DNA of 64,000 nucleotides from an uncultured Burkholderiales bacterium (GCA_937927685.1 CALBSC010000078.1:62001-126000), one strand, 5' to 3'; counted from the first letter of the stretch, positions 33,563 through 42,650 are shown. Numbers and translations: made by a program. Notes: a model not told the origin generated them from the letters alone.

Positions 33563-34270
33563 ATGCCCATCAAGTCGACGCCCCGTGTTTTGATTGTGGA
33601 AGACGAGCCGGCGATTGCCGAGCTCATTTCCATCAACCTGCGTCATAACGGGTTGTCTCCCCTGTGGGTGGAGAACGGGGAACTGGCGCAGAAAGAAATC
33701 GATACCGTCCTGCCCGACCTCATCCTGCTGGACTGGATGTTGCCGGGGGAAAGCGGCGTCATGCTGGCACGCAAGTGGCGTGCTGATCCGCGAACCAAGA
33801 GCGTGCCCATCATCATGCTCACCGCCAAGGTGGATGAGAATGACAAGGTGAAGGGGCTGGATGCCGGGGCTGACGACTACATCACCAAACCATTCTCGGT
33901 GTCCGAAATGCTGGCGCGTATTCGCGCGGTGTTGCGTCGTCGGGCCCCCGAGCAGGCGGTGCCCAATGTGACGGTGGGTGAGTTGATGCTCGATGGTGCG
34001 ACCTACCGGGTCAGTTACCAGGGCGAGCAACTCAAGATCGGACCGACCGAATTCAAGCTCCTGAGTTATCTCATGCACCACGCCGAGCGTGTGCACACCC
34101 GCTCGCAACTGCTGGACAAGGTGTGGGGCGACCACGTGTTCATCGAAGAGCGCACGGTGGACGTGCACATTAAGCGCCTGCGCGAATCGCTGGGCAAGGC
34201 GGGTGTGATGGTGGAGACGGTGCGCGGAACCGGCTATCGCCTCACCGCTCAGGTGGGACGCACCACCTGA
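33563..34270 (+). CDS. phoB: Phosphate response regulator PhoB
   Basis: A 235-residue OmpR-type response regulator. The receiver domain has the acidic EDE cluster (residues 13-15), phosphoacceptor D57 (LILLDWMLPG) and K109. The C-terminal winged helix holds the KRLRESLGKAG and TVRGTGYRL segments. It should bind the Pho box at 28994. The usual next gene, the phoR kinase, is missing: a convergent lactonase gene overlaps the last 22 bp. Confidence 0.96.
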   Translation: MPIKSTPRVLIVEDEPAIAELISINLRHNGLSPLWVENGELAQKEIDTVLPDLILLDWMLPGESGVMLARKWRADPRTKSVPIIMLTAKVDENDKVKGLDAGADDYITKPFSVSEMLARIRAVLRRRAPEQAVPNVTVGELMLDGATYRVSYQGEQLKIGPTEFKLLSYLMHHAERVHTRSQLLDKVWGDHVFIEERTVDVHIKRLRESLGKAGVMVETVRGTGYRLTAQVGRTT

Positions 34271-35334
34271 ATCCAGTTGGCACCCGCGCCCACCGGGACA
34301 CGTTGCACACGCGTCAACGCGCCGGTGGCAGGGTCCCGGCGAAACAGTGACAGGTGATCGGCGTGCTCGCCGCTGCTGATGAGATAGCGTCCCTCGGGGT
34401 CACAGGCGATGCCGCGGGGCTGACGCTCGGTGGAGGTCTGCCCCACGACCTGCAGTTGCCCCGTGTCCGGATCAATGGCCAGACAGCTGATGTGGTCACG
34501 CGTTCGCTCCGTGCTGTAGAGATGCCGGCCATCCGGGGTGATCAACACATCGGCGCACCAGATCAGGGTGGTCAGATCAACGGGTGCAGTTTCCTGGTTG
34601 CCTGAGGGCACCCGGGGAATGCCCGGGCGCAGGGGCGTGTCGGGCGGCAGCGTGGACAGGGTCTGGATCAGGGTGAGCGCGCCCGAGTCAGCCGTGCACT
34701 CGAACACCGCGATCAGACCGCTCATCTCGCCCAGCAAGTAGAGAAACCGCCCGTCCTGGGAAAACACCAGATGCCGGGGACCAAAGTTGGGGGGCAGTTT
34801 GACGCTGCGCACTGACGAGGCATCGAGCGCACCGGTGGTGGCATCGAACGGATAGACCTGCAACTCGTCCGACCCCAGGTGCGGCACATAGACAAAACGG
34901 TTGTCGGGCGCGATCGCAATGGCATGTGGTTTGTTGCCGCCCGTGGGGAAAAAGCACGTGGGTGTCGCCGAGGCCTGGCCGTTGTCATGCACCGGATGCA
35001 CCGCCACGGTATGGCCCGAGTACGACGCGCACACGAGCCAGCGTTCGGTGCGATCGAGCGCGATGTACACCATGTTGTCGGCCAGGGACACGGCGGGCTG
35101 TGGCCGAAGGGTGCCCTGGTCGGACTGAACCGCAAAGCTGCACAGCCGATAGGGCTGTGAGCGCACGGCGGCATGCAGCCAGCGTCCATCGCGCGTGGCG
35201 GTCATCGGCATCACCAACGGCCCCGCAGCCGCACGGCCGCGTGCCTCCAGTTGACCGGTCGTGGCGAGTTCGAAACAGTCGATCTCACCCGCCACCGAGG
35301 TGGACACATACACAAGGGTCTTGGGCGATGCCAT
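34249..35334 (-). CDS. Lactonase family protein (6-phosphogluconolactonase-type beta-propeller)
   Basis: A 361-residue seven-bladed propeller of the Pgl lactonase family. Repeating GRYLISSG or GRHLYSTE style blade ends and the HAIAIAPDNRFVYVPHLG segment are visible. Such enzymes hydrolyse sugar lactones to sugar acids in the cytosol or periplasm. The start ATG 35334 (MASPKTLVYVS) begins at the first blade strand. It follows the DapA-family gene after 22 bp on the same strand, and the two are divergent from the IlvD/Edd dehydratase, so a sugar-acid pathway is likely. Confidence 0.85.
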   Translation of the reverse strand: MASPKTLVYVSTSVAGEIDCFELATTGQLEARGRAAAGPLVMPMTATRDGRWLHAAVRSQPYRLCSFAVQSDQGTLRPQPAVSLADNMVYIALDRTERWLVCASYSGHTVAVHPVHDNGQASATPTCFFPTGGNKPHAIAIAPDNRFVYVPHLGSDELQVYPFDATTGALDASSVRSVKLPPNFGPRHLVFSQDGRFLYLLGEMSGLIAVFECTADSGALTLIQTLSTLPPDTPLRPGIPRVPSGNQETAPVDLTTLIWCADVLITPDGRHLYSTERTRDHISCLAIDPDTGQLQVVGQTSTERQPRGIACDPEGRYLISSGEHADHLSLFRRDPATGALTRVQRVPVGAGANWIQVVRPT

Positions 35335-35356
35335 GGTGAACGGAATCTGGCGTGTT

Positions 35357-36277
35357 TCAGCCCAGGGTGGCCGCCTTGGGCATGTCAAACCCGGCCTGGT
35401 CGAGCGAGGCTTGCAGTTTCTGCCGCTGCTCGGCGCTGAGTTCGATCAGGGGCGGGCGCACCACTTTCCAGTCCTCTCGGCCTGATTTCCATGCAATGGC
35501 GGCCTTCATGGCTGGAATCAGGGTGAACTGTGCAAAGGCTGCACGGGTGGCGTCCAGGCGCTGTTGCTGGTCATCCGCGTCGGCGTTCTGCCAGGTCTTG
35601 TACAGCTGCACGATGGGGCCGGGGTTGACGTTGCCGGTGGCCGTGATGCAGCCGGCGCCCCCTCCGCGCATGTTGGCCAGCAGGAAATTTTCGCTACCGG
35701 CAAACACATCGAACCCCTGCGGCTGGAACTCACGCAGCATGGCCGCGGTGTTGTCCCAGTTGCCCGAGCTGTCTTTCACACCGGCAATGGTGCCGGGATA
35801 GGCCTTGAGCAGCCGCTCGATCAAACCCAGTGAGATGGGCACTTGCGAGACGGGCGGAATGTGATACAGGTAGACACGCAGGCGACTGTCCGCCACCGCC
35901 TCCACCACCGAGGCAAAGTACCGGTAAATGCCCTCGTCGCTCACCCCCTTGTAGTAAAAGGGCGGCAACATCAGCACGCCGCCGCAACCGGCCTGCACCG
36001 CGTGACGCGTCATCTCGATGGCCTCGGGCAAGGCGCAACTGCCAGTGCCGGGCATCATGCGCGACGCCGGGATGCCCGCTTGCAGCAAGGCGTCCAGCAG
36101 GCCGCGTTTTTCCTGCACCCCCAGCGAATTGGCTTCCGAGTTGGTCCCAAACACGGCCAGCCCCACATCCTGCTCGATCAGCCAGCGGCAGTGGCGCACC
36201 AAGCGGTCGGCGTCCGGTGAATAGTCCTGGTTGAACGGGGTCAGGACCGGGGAAAAGATACCTTTGAGTGTGTTCAT
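35357..36277 (-). CDS. Dihydrodipicolinate synthase (DapA) family lyase
   Basis: A 306-residue class I aldolase-fold enzyme. The Schiff-base lysine is K168 (AGVKDSSG) and the conserved tyrosine is Y138 (YLYHIPP). The pyruvate carboxylate-binding loop reads GTNSE (44-48) instead of the usual GTTGE. This points to an aldolase or dehydratase for a 2-keto-3-deoxy sugar acid rather than lysine synthesis. It shares an operon with the lactonase and is divergent from the sugar-acid dehydratase. Confidence 0.87.
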   Translation of the reverse strand: MNTLKGIFSPVLTPFNQDYSPDADRLVRHCRWLIEQDVGLAVFGTNSEANSLGVQEKRGLLDALLQAGIPASRMMPGTGSCALPEAIEMTRHAVQAGCGGVLMLPPFYYKGVSDEGIYRYFASVVEAVADSRLRVYLYHIPPVSQVPISLGLIERLLKAYPGTIAGVKDSSGNWDNTAAMLREFQPQGFDVFAGSENFLLANMRGGGAGCITATGNVNPGPIVQLYKTWQNADADDQQQRLDATRAAFAQFTLIPAMKAAIAWKSGREDWKVVRPPLIELSAEQRQKLQASLDQAGFDMPKAATLG

Positions 36278-36353
36278 TGTGGTGTATGGTTAAGGCTGAG
36301 ACCGCCACCGGCAGGTCACAAAAATTATCTGCTGAAATACCCTTTTGCGCGCA

Positions 36354-36386
36354 CACCCCCCGTCCGGGGCGTGACAATGTTTTTTT
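36354..36386 (+). terminator. Leader hairpin with T7 tract before the dehydratase
   Basis: A C-rich arm ending at 36361 can pair with GGGG (36366-36369), with CAC/GTG closing pairs and loop GTCC. TTTTTTT follows at 36380-36386. It lies 22 bp before the dehydratase start, so if real it would act as an attenuator. The spacing between stem and T-tract is longer than ideal. Confidence 0.3.
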
Positions 36387-36407
36387 CATGACTTGAACAG
36401 AGCCCTC

Positions 36408-38165
36408 ATGACTGACCCCAAAACCCCCACCGGGACCGCTCATCACACCGATGCCACCGGCATGCGTAAAGGCCTCACCAACTACGGGGACGCTGGCTTC
36501 TCGCTGTTTTTGCGCAAGGCCTTCATCAAGGGCGCCGGCTACACCGACGCGGCGCTGGACCGTCCGGTCATCGGCGTGATCGACACGGGCAGTGGCTACA
36601 ACCCCTGTCACGGCAACATGCCCCAGCTCATCGAGGCGGTGAACCGGGGTGTGATGCTGGCGGGCGGTCTGCCGGTGAAGTTCCCCACCATTTCCATTGG
36701 GGAGAGCTTTGCGCAACCCACCAGCATGTACATGCGCAACCTCATGTCCATGGACACCGAGGAAATGATTCGCGCCCAGCCCATGGACGCGGTGGTGCTG
36801 ATTGGCGGTTGCGACAAAACCGTACCGGCCCAGTTGATGGGAGCCGCTTCGGCAGGCATCCCTGCGATCCAGCTCATCACCGGCTCCATGCTGACCGGCT
36901 CGCACCGCGGTGAGACGGTGGGCGCGTGTACCGATTGCCGCCGCTTCTGGGGCAAGTTCCGTGCCGATGAAATTGACGAAGCCGAGATCACCGAGGTCAA
37001 TAACCAGCTGGTGGCCAGCGTCGGCACCTGTTCGGTCATGGGCACGGCCAGCACCATGGCTTGTATTGCCGAAGCGCTGGGCATGACGGTGCCGGGCGGA
37101 GCCTCGCCGCCTGCCGTCACCGCAGACCGCATGCGCGTGGCCGAGCGCACCGGCGCGCAAGCGGTGGCGCTGGCCAAGCAACGCCTGGGCATTGACCAGA
37201 TCCTCACCGCCAAGGCCTTCGAGAACGCGATGCGGGTGCTGCTGGCCATCGGCGGCTCCACCAACGGCATTGTTCACCTGACGGCGATTGCCGGTCGCAT
37301 GGGCTTTGAGGTGGACCTCGACGCCCTGGACCGCATGGGCCGCGAGACCCCGGTGCTGGTCGACCTCAAGCCGTCGGGCCAGCACTACATGGAGCACTTC
37401 CACGCCGCGGGCGGCATGACCACGCTGTTGCGCGAACTCAAGCCCTTGCTGCATCTGGATGCGTTGACCGTGACGGGACGCACCCTGGGCGAAGCGATCG
37501 ACCTCGCGCCGCCGTCGTTCAAGCAGGACGTGGTGCGTCCCCGCTCCAACCCGATCTACCCGCAAGGCGGCATTGCCGTCTTGCACGGCAACCTGGCACC
37601 GGGCGGTGCCATCATCAAACAGTCGGCTGCTAAGCCCGAGTTGATGGAGCACGAAGGTCGTGCGGTGGTGTTCGAGAACCTGGCCGACATGGCCGAGCGC
37701 ATCGACGCCGATGACCTCGATGTGCATGCCGACGATGTGCTGGTGCTCAAGAACATCGGCCCCAAAGGGGCCCCCGGCATGCCCGAGGCCGGCTACCTGC
37801 CGATTCCGCGCAAACTCGCGCGCGCCGGTGTGAAGGACATGGTGCGCATTTCCGATGGCCGTATGAGCGGCACGGCGTTTGGCACCATCGTGCTGCACGT
37901 CATGCCCGAGTCGGCCATGGGCGGCCCACTGGCCCATGTGCAAACGGGTGACCGCATCCGTCTGAGTGTGTCCCGACGCGAGATCTCGCTGCTGGTGAGC
38001 GATGAAGAACTGGCGCGTCGGCAGCAAGCCCATCCCGTGGCCGTGCCCACGGCCGAACGCGGCTACCGCAAGCTGTTCCTGGAGACCGTGACCCAGGCCG
38101 ACAAGGGCGTGGACTTCGACTTCCTGGCGGCGGCCAAGACGGTGGGCCGGGTTCCCAAGGCTTGA
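36408..38165 (+). CDS. IlvD/Edd family dehydratase (sugar-acid dehydratase-like)
   Basis: A 585-residue iron-sulfur dehydratase of the dihydroxyacid/phosphogluconate dehydratase family. Cluster cysteines are C67 (NPCHGNM), C135 (GGCDKTVP) and C208 (GTCSVMGTAST), the [2Fe-2S] pattern of plant/bacterial DHAD and pentonate dehydratases. Next to a lactonase and a DapA-type lyase, dehydration of an aldonic acid (arabinonate, xylonate or similar) is more likely than valine synthesis. ATG 36408 is used; TTG 36393 is in frame upstream. Confidence 0.88.
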   Translation: MTDPKTPTGTAHHTDATGMRKGLTNYGDAGFSLFLRKAFIKGAGYTDAALDRPVIGVIDTGSGYNPCHGNMPQLIEAVNRGVMLAGGLPVKFPTISIGESFAQPTSMYMRNLMSMDTEEMIRAQPMDAVVLIGGCDKTVPAQLMGAASAGIPAIQLITGSMLTGSHRGETVGACTDCRRFWGKFRADEIDEAEITEVNNQLVASVGTCSVMGTASTMACIAEALGMTVPGGASPPAVTADRMRVAERTGAQAVALAKQRLGIDQILTAKAFENAMRVLLAIGGSTNGIVHLTAIAGRMGFEVDLDALDRMGRETPVLVDLKPSGQHYMEHFHAAGGMTTLLRELKPLLHLDALTVTGRTLGEAIDLAPPSFKQDVVRPRSNPIYPQGGIAVLHGNLAPGGAIIKQSAAKPELMEHEGRAVVFENLADMAERIDADDLDVHADDVLVLKNIGPKGAPGMPEAGYLPIPRKLARAGVKDMVRISDGRMSGTAFGTIVLHVMPESAMGGPLAHVQTGDRIRLSVSRREISLLVSDEELARRQQAHPVAVPTAERGYRKLFLETVTQADKGVDFDFLAAAKTVGRVPKA

Positions 38166-38204
38166 GGCCTGCCGCTTGACAAGGGCCTTTCACACGGACG
38201 AATC

Positions 38205-39593
38205 ATGGATCTGACAACGCTGATGCTGATCGGGGTGTTGTGCCTGTTGCTGGGGGCAGGGCTGGCGGCTTGGTGGGCGCGCCGTGCGCCCTCGCACGCC
38301 CACACCCCCGAGGTGACGGCACTCAAGGAGCAAGTGGCCACGCAGACCGCCCAACTGCAGGCGAAAGAGGAGCAAGCCCTCGAGTCCAAGCAGCAGCGCG
38401 AACAGGTTCAACGCGAACTCGAGGGTCTGCGTCAACGTGAAGTGGCGCTGACCCGCGAACTCGCCACACTGTCCAACGAACTCGACAACGAGCGTCGTCA
38501 CGCGCAGGAAAAAATCGAGCTGCTGACCCAGGCGCGCGAAACCCTGAGCGAACAGTTCCGCAACCTGGCCAACGACATCCTGGAAGACAAGAGCAAGCGT
38601 TTCACCGAAACCAACGCCGTTCGTCTCGGCGAGCTGTTGGGTCCCCTGGGTGTGAAGATTGCTGAGTTCCAGAAAAAAGTGGAGCACGTCTACGACACCG
38701 AAGGACGTGCACGCTCCGAACTGGCCGGACAAGTCAAGCAACTGATGGAACTCAACCAGGTGCTGAGTGCCGACGCCAAGAACCTCACGCAAGCGCTCAA
38801 GGGTTCCAACAAGGCGCAGGGCAACTGGGGTGAATTGATTCTGGAGCGCGTGCTGGAAGGCTCGGGCTTGCGCAAAGGCCATGAGTACGTGGTGCAGGAA
38901 AGCCATACCCGTGAAGACGGCAGCCGGGCCATGCCCGACGTGGTGATTCGACTGCCCGACGAGCGTTTCCTGGTGGTGGACGCCAAGGTCTCGCTGGTGG
39001 CCTACGAGCAGGCAGCCACCCTGGACGACGAGAAGCAGCGGGAAGCGGCCATCAAGCGCCATGTGGAGTCCTTGCGCAACCACATTCGCGGCTTGTCGTC
39101 CAAAAACTACCAGCAGATTTACGACATCCGCTCGCTGGACTTCGTGATGCTGTTCATCCCGGTGGAGCCGGCCTTCATGATGGCGATCGCCCACGATCCG
39201 GACCTGTACATGGAGGCGTGGAACCGTCAGGTGCTGCTGGTCAGCCCCTCGACCTTGCTGTTTGTGTTGCGCACGGTGGAACACCTGTGGCGGCAAGAGG
39301 CGCAATCGCGCAATGCCCAGGACATTGCTTCGCGCGGGGCCGAGCTGTACGACAAGCTGGTCGGTTTTGTTGAAGACCTGGATCAACTCGGCGACCGTCT
39401 GGGTCAGGCACAAAAGAGTTACGACCGGGCGCGTGGCAAGTTCTCCACCGGTCGCGGCAATCTGGTGCGTCAGGCCGAGATGCTGCGCGAGTTGGGCTTG
39501 CGACCCACCAAAACCCTGCCCACCGCCTGGGCCGACGCGGCCCGCGCTGACGATGACGCCCCGCCTGACGCGGGCGCAACATTGCCGCCCTGA
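38205..39593 (+). CDS. rmuC: DNA recombination protein RmuC
   Basis: A 462-residue protein with an N-terminal membrane helix (LMLIGVLCLLLGAGLAAWW), a long coiled coil (about residues 35-140) and the RmuC nuclease-like core. Core marks are QGNWGELILERVLEGSGL and DVVIRLPDERFLVVDAKVSL, with the D/D-x-K type residues of a restriction-like fold. RmuC limits rearrangements at inverted repeats. It is a housekeeping gene inside a catabolic region, with no evident operon partners. Confidence 0.95.
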   Translation: MDLTTLMLIGVLCLLLGAGLAAWWARRAPSHAHTPEVTALKEQVATQTAQLQAKEEQALESKQQREQVQRELEGLRQREVALTRELATLSNELDNERRHAQEKIELLTQARETLSEQFRNLANDILEDKSKRFTETNAVRLGELLGPLGVKIAEFQKKVEHVYDTEGRARSELAGQVKQLMELNQVLSADAKNLTQALKGSNKAQGNWGELILERVLEGSGLRKGHEYVVQESHTREDGSRAMPDVVIRLPDERFLVVDAKVSLVAYEQAATLDDEKQREAAIKRHVESLRNHIRGLSSKNYQQIYDIRSLDFVMLFIPVEPAFMMAIAHDPDLYMEAWNRQVLLVSPSTLLFVLRTVEHLWRQEAQSRNAQDIASRGAELYDKLVGFVEDLDQLGDRLGQAQKSYDRARGKFSTGRGNLVRQAEMLRELGLRPTKTLPTAWADAARADDDAPPDAGATLPP

Positions 39594-39681
39594 CGTCGCG
39601 CGCACTGCGGGTACAGTCATGCCATGGCCCTGGCGGGCCTGAACCGTCTCGGCCCGTTCGGGCTGCTACAGGAAAATGCAC

Positions 39682-40557
39682 ATGACACACCTTGGAATGA
39701 TTGGCATCGGCCTCATGGGCCACGGCATTGCCACCAACCTGCAAAAGCATGGCCACGCGCTGACCTTGCTGGACCACCCGGGCAACCAACCCCTGGAGGC
39801 GTTGATCACGGGTGGCGCCAAGACGGTGGCCACGCCCATGGCGGTGGCGCAGCACGCGGACATCATCATCCTGTGCGTGACCGGATCGCCGCAAGTCGAG
39901 GCGGTGCTCACGGGCGAACAGGGCGTGCTCAAAGGGCTCAAGCCCGGCGCCATCGTGATCGATTGCTCCACGGCGGTGCCCACGTCCACCGTCAAACTGG
40001 CGCAGCAAGTGGTGGCCGCAGGCGGTCGCTTTCTCGATGCCGCCATGACGCGCACGCCCAAGGAGGCCGCCGCTGGCAAGCTCAACTTGTTGGTGGGCGG
40101 CGAGCCCGACTTGCTGGCTTTGTGCCACCCCATCCTGGCCTGCTTTGCCGAGAACATCGTGCATGCAGGGCCGGTGGGTGCGGGGCACCAGATGAAGCTG
40201 CTGCACAACTATGTGTCGCTGGGCTCGGTGGCGTTGTTGTCGGAAGCCGCCGCCTGCGCACGACGCGCGGGCGTGAGTGGTGAGACCTTTGTGCAGGTGC
40301 TGTCGGTGGGCGGTGGCTGGGGGGCGGCGCTGGACCGCATCAAGCCGTTCGTCACCTCGGGGGATTCGTCCAACCTGCGCTTCAGTGTGGCCAACGCCCT
40401 CAAGGACCTGACCTACTACAACCAGATGGCCACGGACACACAGGCGCACCACGACATTGCGCAGGCGGTCCAGCAGACGCTCGCCTGGGCGTGCGATGCC
40501 GGAGACCCCAACGCGTTCCTGCCCGAGCTGATTGGCTACCTGGCGGAGAAAGCATGA
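39682..40557 (+). CDS. Beta-hydroxyacid dehydrogenase (3-hydroxyisobutyrate dehydrogenase family)
   Basis: A 291-residue NAD(P)-dependent dehydrogenase. The Rossmann motif GIGLMGHGIA, the substrate-binding DAAMTRTPKEAAAGKL segment and the catalytic lysine in GHQMKLLHN are seen. Members oxidise 3-hydroxy acids such as tartronate semialdehyde or threonate types. ATG 39682 is preferred over ATG 39676 because GGA at 39671 is then 8 nt away. Its stop overlaps the next gene by ATGA. Confidence 0.88.
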   Translation: MTHLGMIGIGLMGHGIATNLQKHGHALTLLDHPGNQPLEALITGGAKTVATPMAVAQHADIIILCVTGSPQVEAVLTGEQGVLKGLKPGAIVIDCSTAVPTSTVKLAQQVVAAGGRFLDAAMTRTPKEAAAGKLNLLVGGEPDLLALCHPILACFAENIVHAGPVGAGHQMKLLHNYVSLGSVALLSEAAACARRAGVSGETFVQVLSVGGGWGAALDRIKPFVTSGDSSNLRFSVANALKDLTYYNQMATDTQAHHDIAQAVQQTLAWACDAGDPNAFLPELIGYLAEKA

Positions 40558-41636
40558 GCTACCAGATTGTCACCATCGAAGGCGATGGCATTGGGCCCGA
40601 GGTGTGTCAGTCTGCCGTCGCGGTGTTGCGCGAGGCCTGCGGTTCGACCGTCCTCGACTTCATCCCGATGCCGGGTGGGGCGTTGCATTACCAGCGCACG
40701 GGGCAGGTGTTGCCGGAAGAAACCTACCAGGCCTGCCGCAGCACACACGCCATGCTGCACGGCGCCGCCGGGCTGCCCGGTGTCACCTACGCCGATGGCA
40801 CCGAAGTGGGCAACGACCTGCACCTGCAACTGCGCTTCAAGCTCGATTTGTTTGCCAACGTGCGTCCGATCCGGTTGTACCGCGGGGTGAAGTGCCCGTT
40901 GGTGGGCTTCGAGCCGGGGCAGATCGATTACGTGGTGCTGCGTGAGAACACCGAGGGCTTGTACGCCAGCCGCGGGGCTGGCGTGAACCTGCGCGGTGAC
41001 GTGGTGACCGACACGCTGGTCATGACTCGCCTGGGGGTCGAGCGCATCGCCCGATTTGCTTTTGAGCTCTCGCGTCGTCGCAACGGCGCACCGCGCGATG
41101 GCAAGCGTCGCGTGACGGTGTGCGACAAGGCCAACATCCTCAAGAGCTACGCCTTTTTTCGCGCGGTCAGCACCGAGGTAGCGCAGCAGTATCCCGAGGT
41201 GGAGATCGACTATGCCTACGCCGATGCCATCACCGTGCACATGATCAAGAAGCCCGACTTCTACGACGTGATCGTGGCCGAGAACATGTTTGGCGACATC
41301 ATCTCCGACCTGGGAGCCGGGACGGTGGGCGGACTGGGCGTGGCAGCGTCTGCCGAACTCGGGTTGAAGCACGGCCTGTTCCAGGGGGCCCATGGCTCCG
41401 CGCCGGACATTGCCGGCCAGGATGTGGCCAGCCCGGTGGCCACCATCCTGTCGGGCGCGCTGATGTTGCGCTGGTTGGGCGATGAGCACCAGGACCCTGG
41501 CCTGCTGGCGGCCGCGCAGCGCATCGAGTCGGCGGTGGAAGGCGTGCTGGCCGATGGCGAGGCAGTGCCGCATGACCAGGGTGGGTCCACCCGCTGCACG
41601 GCGTTCACCTCGGCGGTGTCCAGACGCCTGCAATGA
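40554..41636 (+). CDS. Isocitrate/isopropylmalate dehydrogenase family protein
   Basis: A 360-residue decarboxylating dehydrogenase-fold protein. Family signature NMFGDIISDLGAGTVGGLG binds metal and substrate, and AHGSAPDIAG binds cofactor. The GDGIGPE start is also typical. It may act on isopropylmalate, tartrate or a branched sugar acid; the coupled 3-hydroxyisobutyrate-type dehydrogenase and the sugar-acid setting favour a specialised role over leucine synthesis. ATG overlaps the preceding stop. Confidence 0.88.
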   Translation: MSYQIVTIEGDGIGPEVCQSAVAVLREACGSTVLDFIPMPGGALHYQRTGQVLPEETYQACRSTHAMLHGAAGLPGVTYADGTEVGNDLHLQLRFKLDLFANVRPIRLYRGVKCPLVGFEPGQIDYVVLRENTEGLYASRGAGVNLRGDVVTDTLVMTRLGVERIARFAFELSRRRNGAPRDGKRRVTVCDKANILKSYAFFRAVSTEVAQQYPEVEIDYAYADAITVHMIKKPDFYDVIVAENMFGDIISDLGAGTVGGLGVAASAELGLKHGLFQGAHGSAPDIAGQDVASPVATILSGALMLRWLGDEHQDPGLLAAAQRIESAVEGVLADGEAVPHDQGGSTRCTAFTSAVSRRLQ

Positions 41637-41697
41637 GGGTGAGCGGTCGCTGACCCTGAAATGTCTTCGAAATAATATTACAAAGACTATATTGAGT

Positions 41698-41724
41698 GTT
41701 AACCCTGATGAATTTCAGGTTAAC
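41698..41724. promoter_or_regulatory. Operator candidate upstream of the oxidoisomerase
   Basis: GTTAACC (41698-41704) and GGTTAAC (41718-41724) are a perfect inverted repeat, extended by CCTGA and TCAGG with one extra C. A -10-like TATATT lies at 41688-41693. The interval 41637-41765 is markedly more AT-rich than its surroundings. The GntR gene at 48250 is the nearest candidate regulator. Confidence 0.5.
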
Positions 41725-41765
41725 TCATCATACCATCACGCCACTTTTTGAATGGACGGGATGAG

Positions 41766-42593
41766 ATGACTTCGATTGCTTTGTTTGGCGCCGGCGGCAA
41801 GATGGGCGTGCGCCTGTCCAAAAACCTGCAGGGCTCCCCCTACCAGGTGCGCCACGTGGAAGTGGGCGAAGTGGGCCGTCAGCGCCTGCGCGACGAACTG
41901 GGCGTTGAGTGCGCCTCAGTAGACGATGCCCTGCACAACGTCGATGTGGTGATTCTGGCCGTGCCCGACACGCTGATTGGCCAACTGGCAGCCGACATCG
42001 CGCCCCAACTCAAGCCGGGCACCATGGTGATGACGCTGGATGCGGCGGCCCCGTTCGCCGGCCATCTGCCCCAGCGTCCCGACCTGGTGTACTTTGTGGC
42101 GCATCCCTGCCACCCCAGCATCTTCCATCCGCGTGTGCACCTCGAAGGAGACCCGGATTACTTCGGCGGCGTGAAGGCGCCCCAGTCCATCGTCAACGCC
42201 TTGATGCAGGGGCCCGATGAGGCTTACGCCCTGGGGGAAGACATTGCCAAGACGATTTACCAGCCGGTGCTGCGCTCGTACCGCGTGACGGTGGAGCAAA
42301 TGGCGCTGCTCGAGCCCGGCTTGTCAGAGACCGTCTGCGCCACCCTGCTCGATGTGATGCGCGAGGCCATGGACGAGGTGGTGGCGCGGGGCGTGCCCGC
42401 CGAAGCCGCCCGTGACTTCCTGCTGGGCCACATGACCATCTTGTCAGCCGTGATCTTCAAGCAGATTCCGGGTCAGTTCTCGGACGCCTGCAACAAGGCC
42501 ATCACCTTTGGCAAACCGCGCCTCATGCGCGACGACTGGAAGCAGATTTTCGAACGCCAGGAAATCGCCGACAGCATCGAGCGCATCACCTGA
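41766..42593 (+). CDS. apnO: PGDH_C-domain dehydrogenase, probable D-apionate oxidoisomerase (ApnO-like)
   Basis: A 275-residue NAD-dependent enzyme with an N-terminal Rossmann motif (FGAGGKMG) and a C-terminal phosphogluconate dehydrogenase-type helical domain. D-apionate oxidoisomerase, which converts D-apionate to 3-oxo-isoapionate, belongs to this family. The following TRAP transporter, RuBisCO-like protein and DUF1537 kinase complete the expected set. ATG 41766 has GGACGGG upstream; ATG 41748 is in frame but lacks a good site. The substrate is inferred from neighbours rather than from residues. Confidence 0.68.
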   Translation: MTSIALFGAGGKMGVRLSKNLQGSPYQVRHVEVGEVGRQRLRDELGVECASVDDALHNVDVVILAVPDTLIGQLAADIAPQLKPGTMVMTLDAAAPFAGHLPQRPDLVYFVAHPCHPSIFHPRVHLEGDPDYFGGVKAPQSIVNALMQGPDEAYALGEDIAKTIYQPVLRSYRVTVEQMALLEPGLSETVCATLLDVMREAMDEVVARGVPAEAARDFLLGHMTILSAVIFKQIPGQFSDACNKAITFGKPRLMRDDWKQIFERQEIADSIERIT

Positions 42594-42650
42594 GCGGCTT
42601 TCGGCGATACTCATTTCCCCTGACTGCATAACATTTAACAGGAGCTTCAC

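Noticed and set aside
35730..38033. 767-residue minus-strand open frame across the dehydratase gene
   Set aside because: It is antisense to a clear IlvD/Edd gene with conserved cysteines, has a His/Gly/Arg-rich composition and spans the start of the DapA-type gene.
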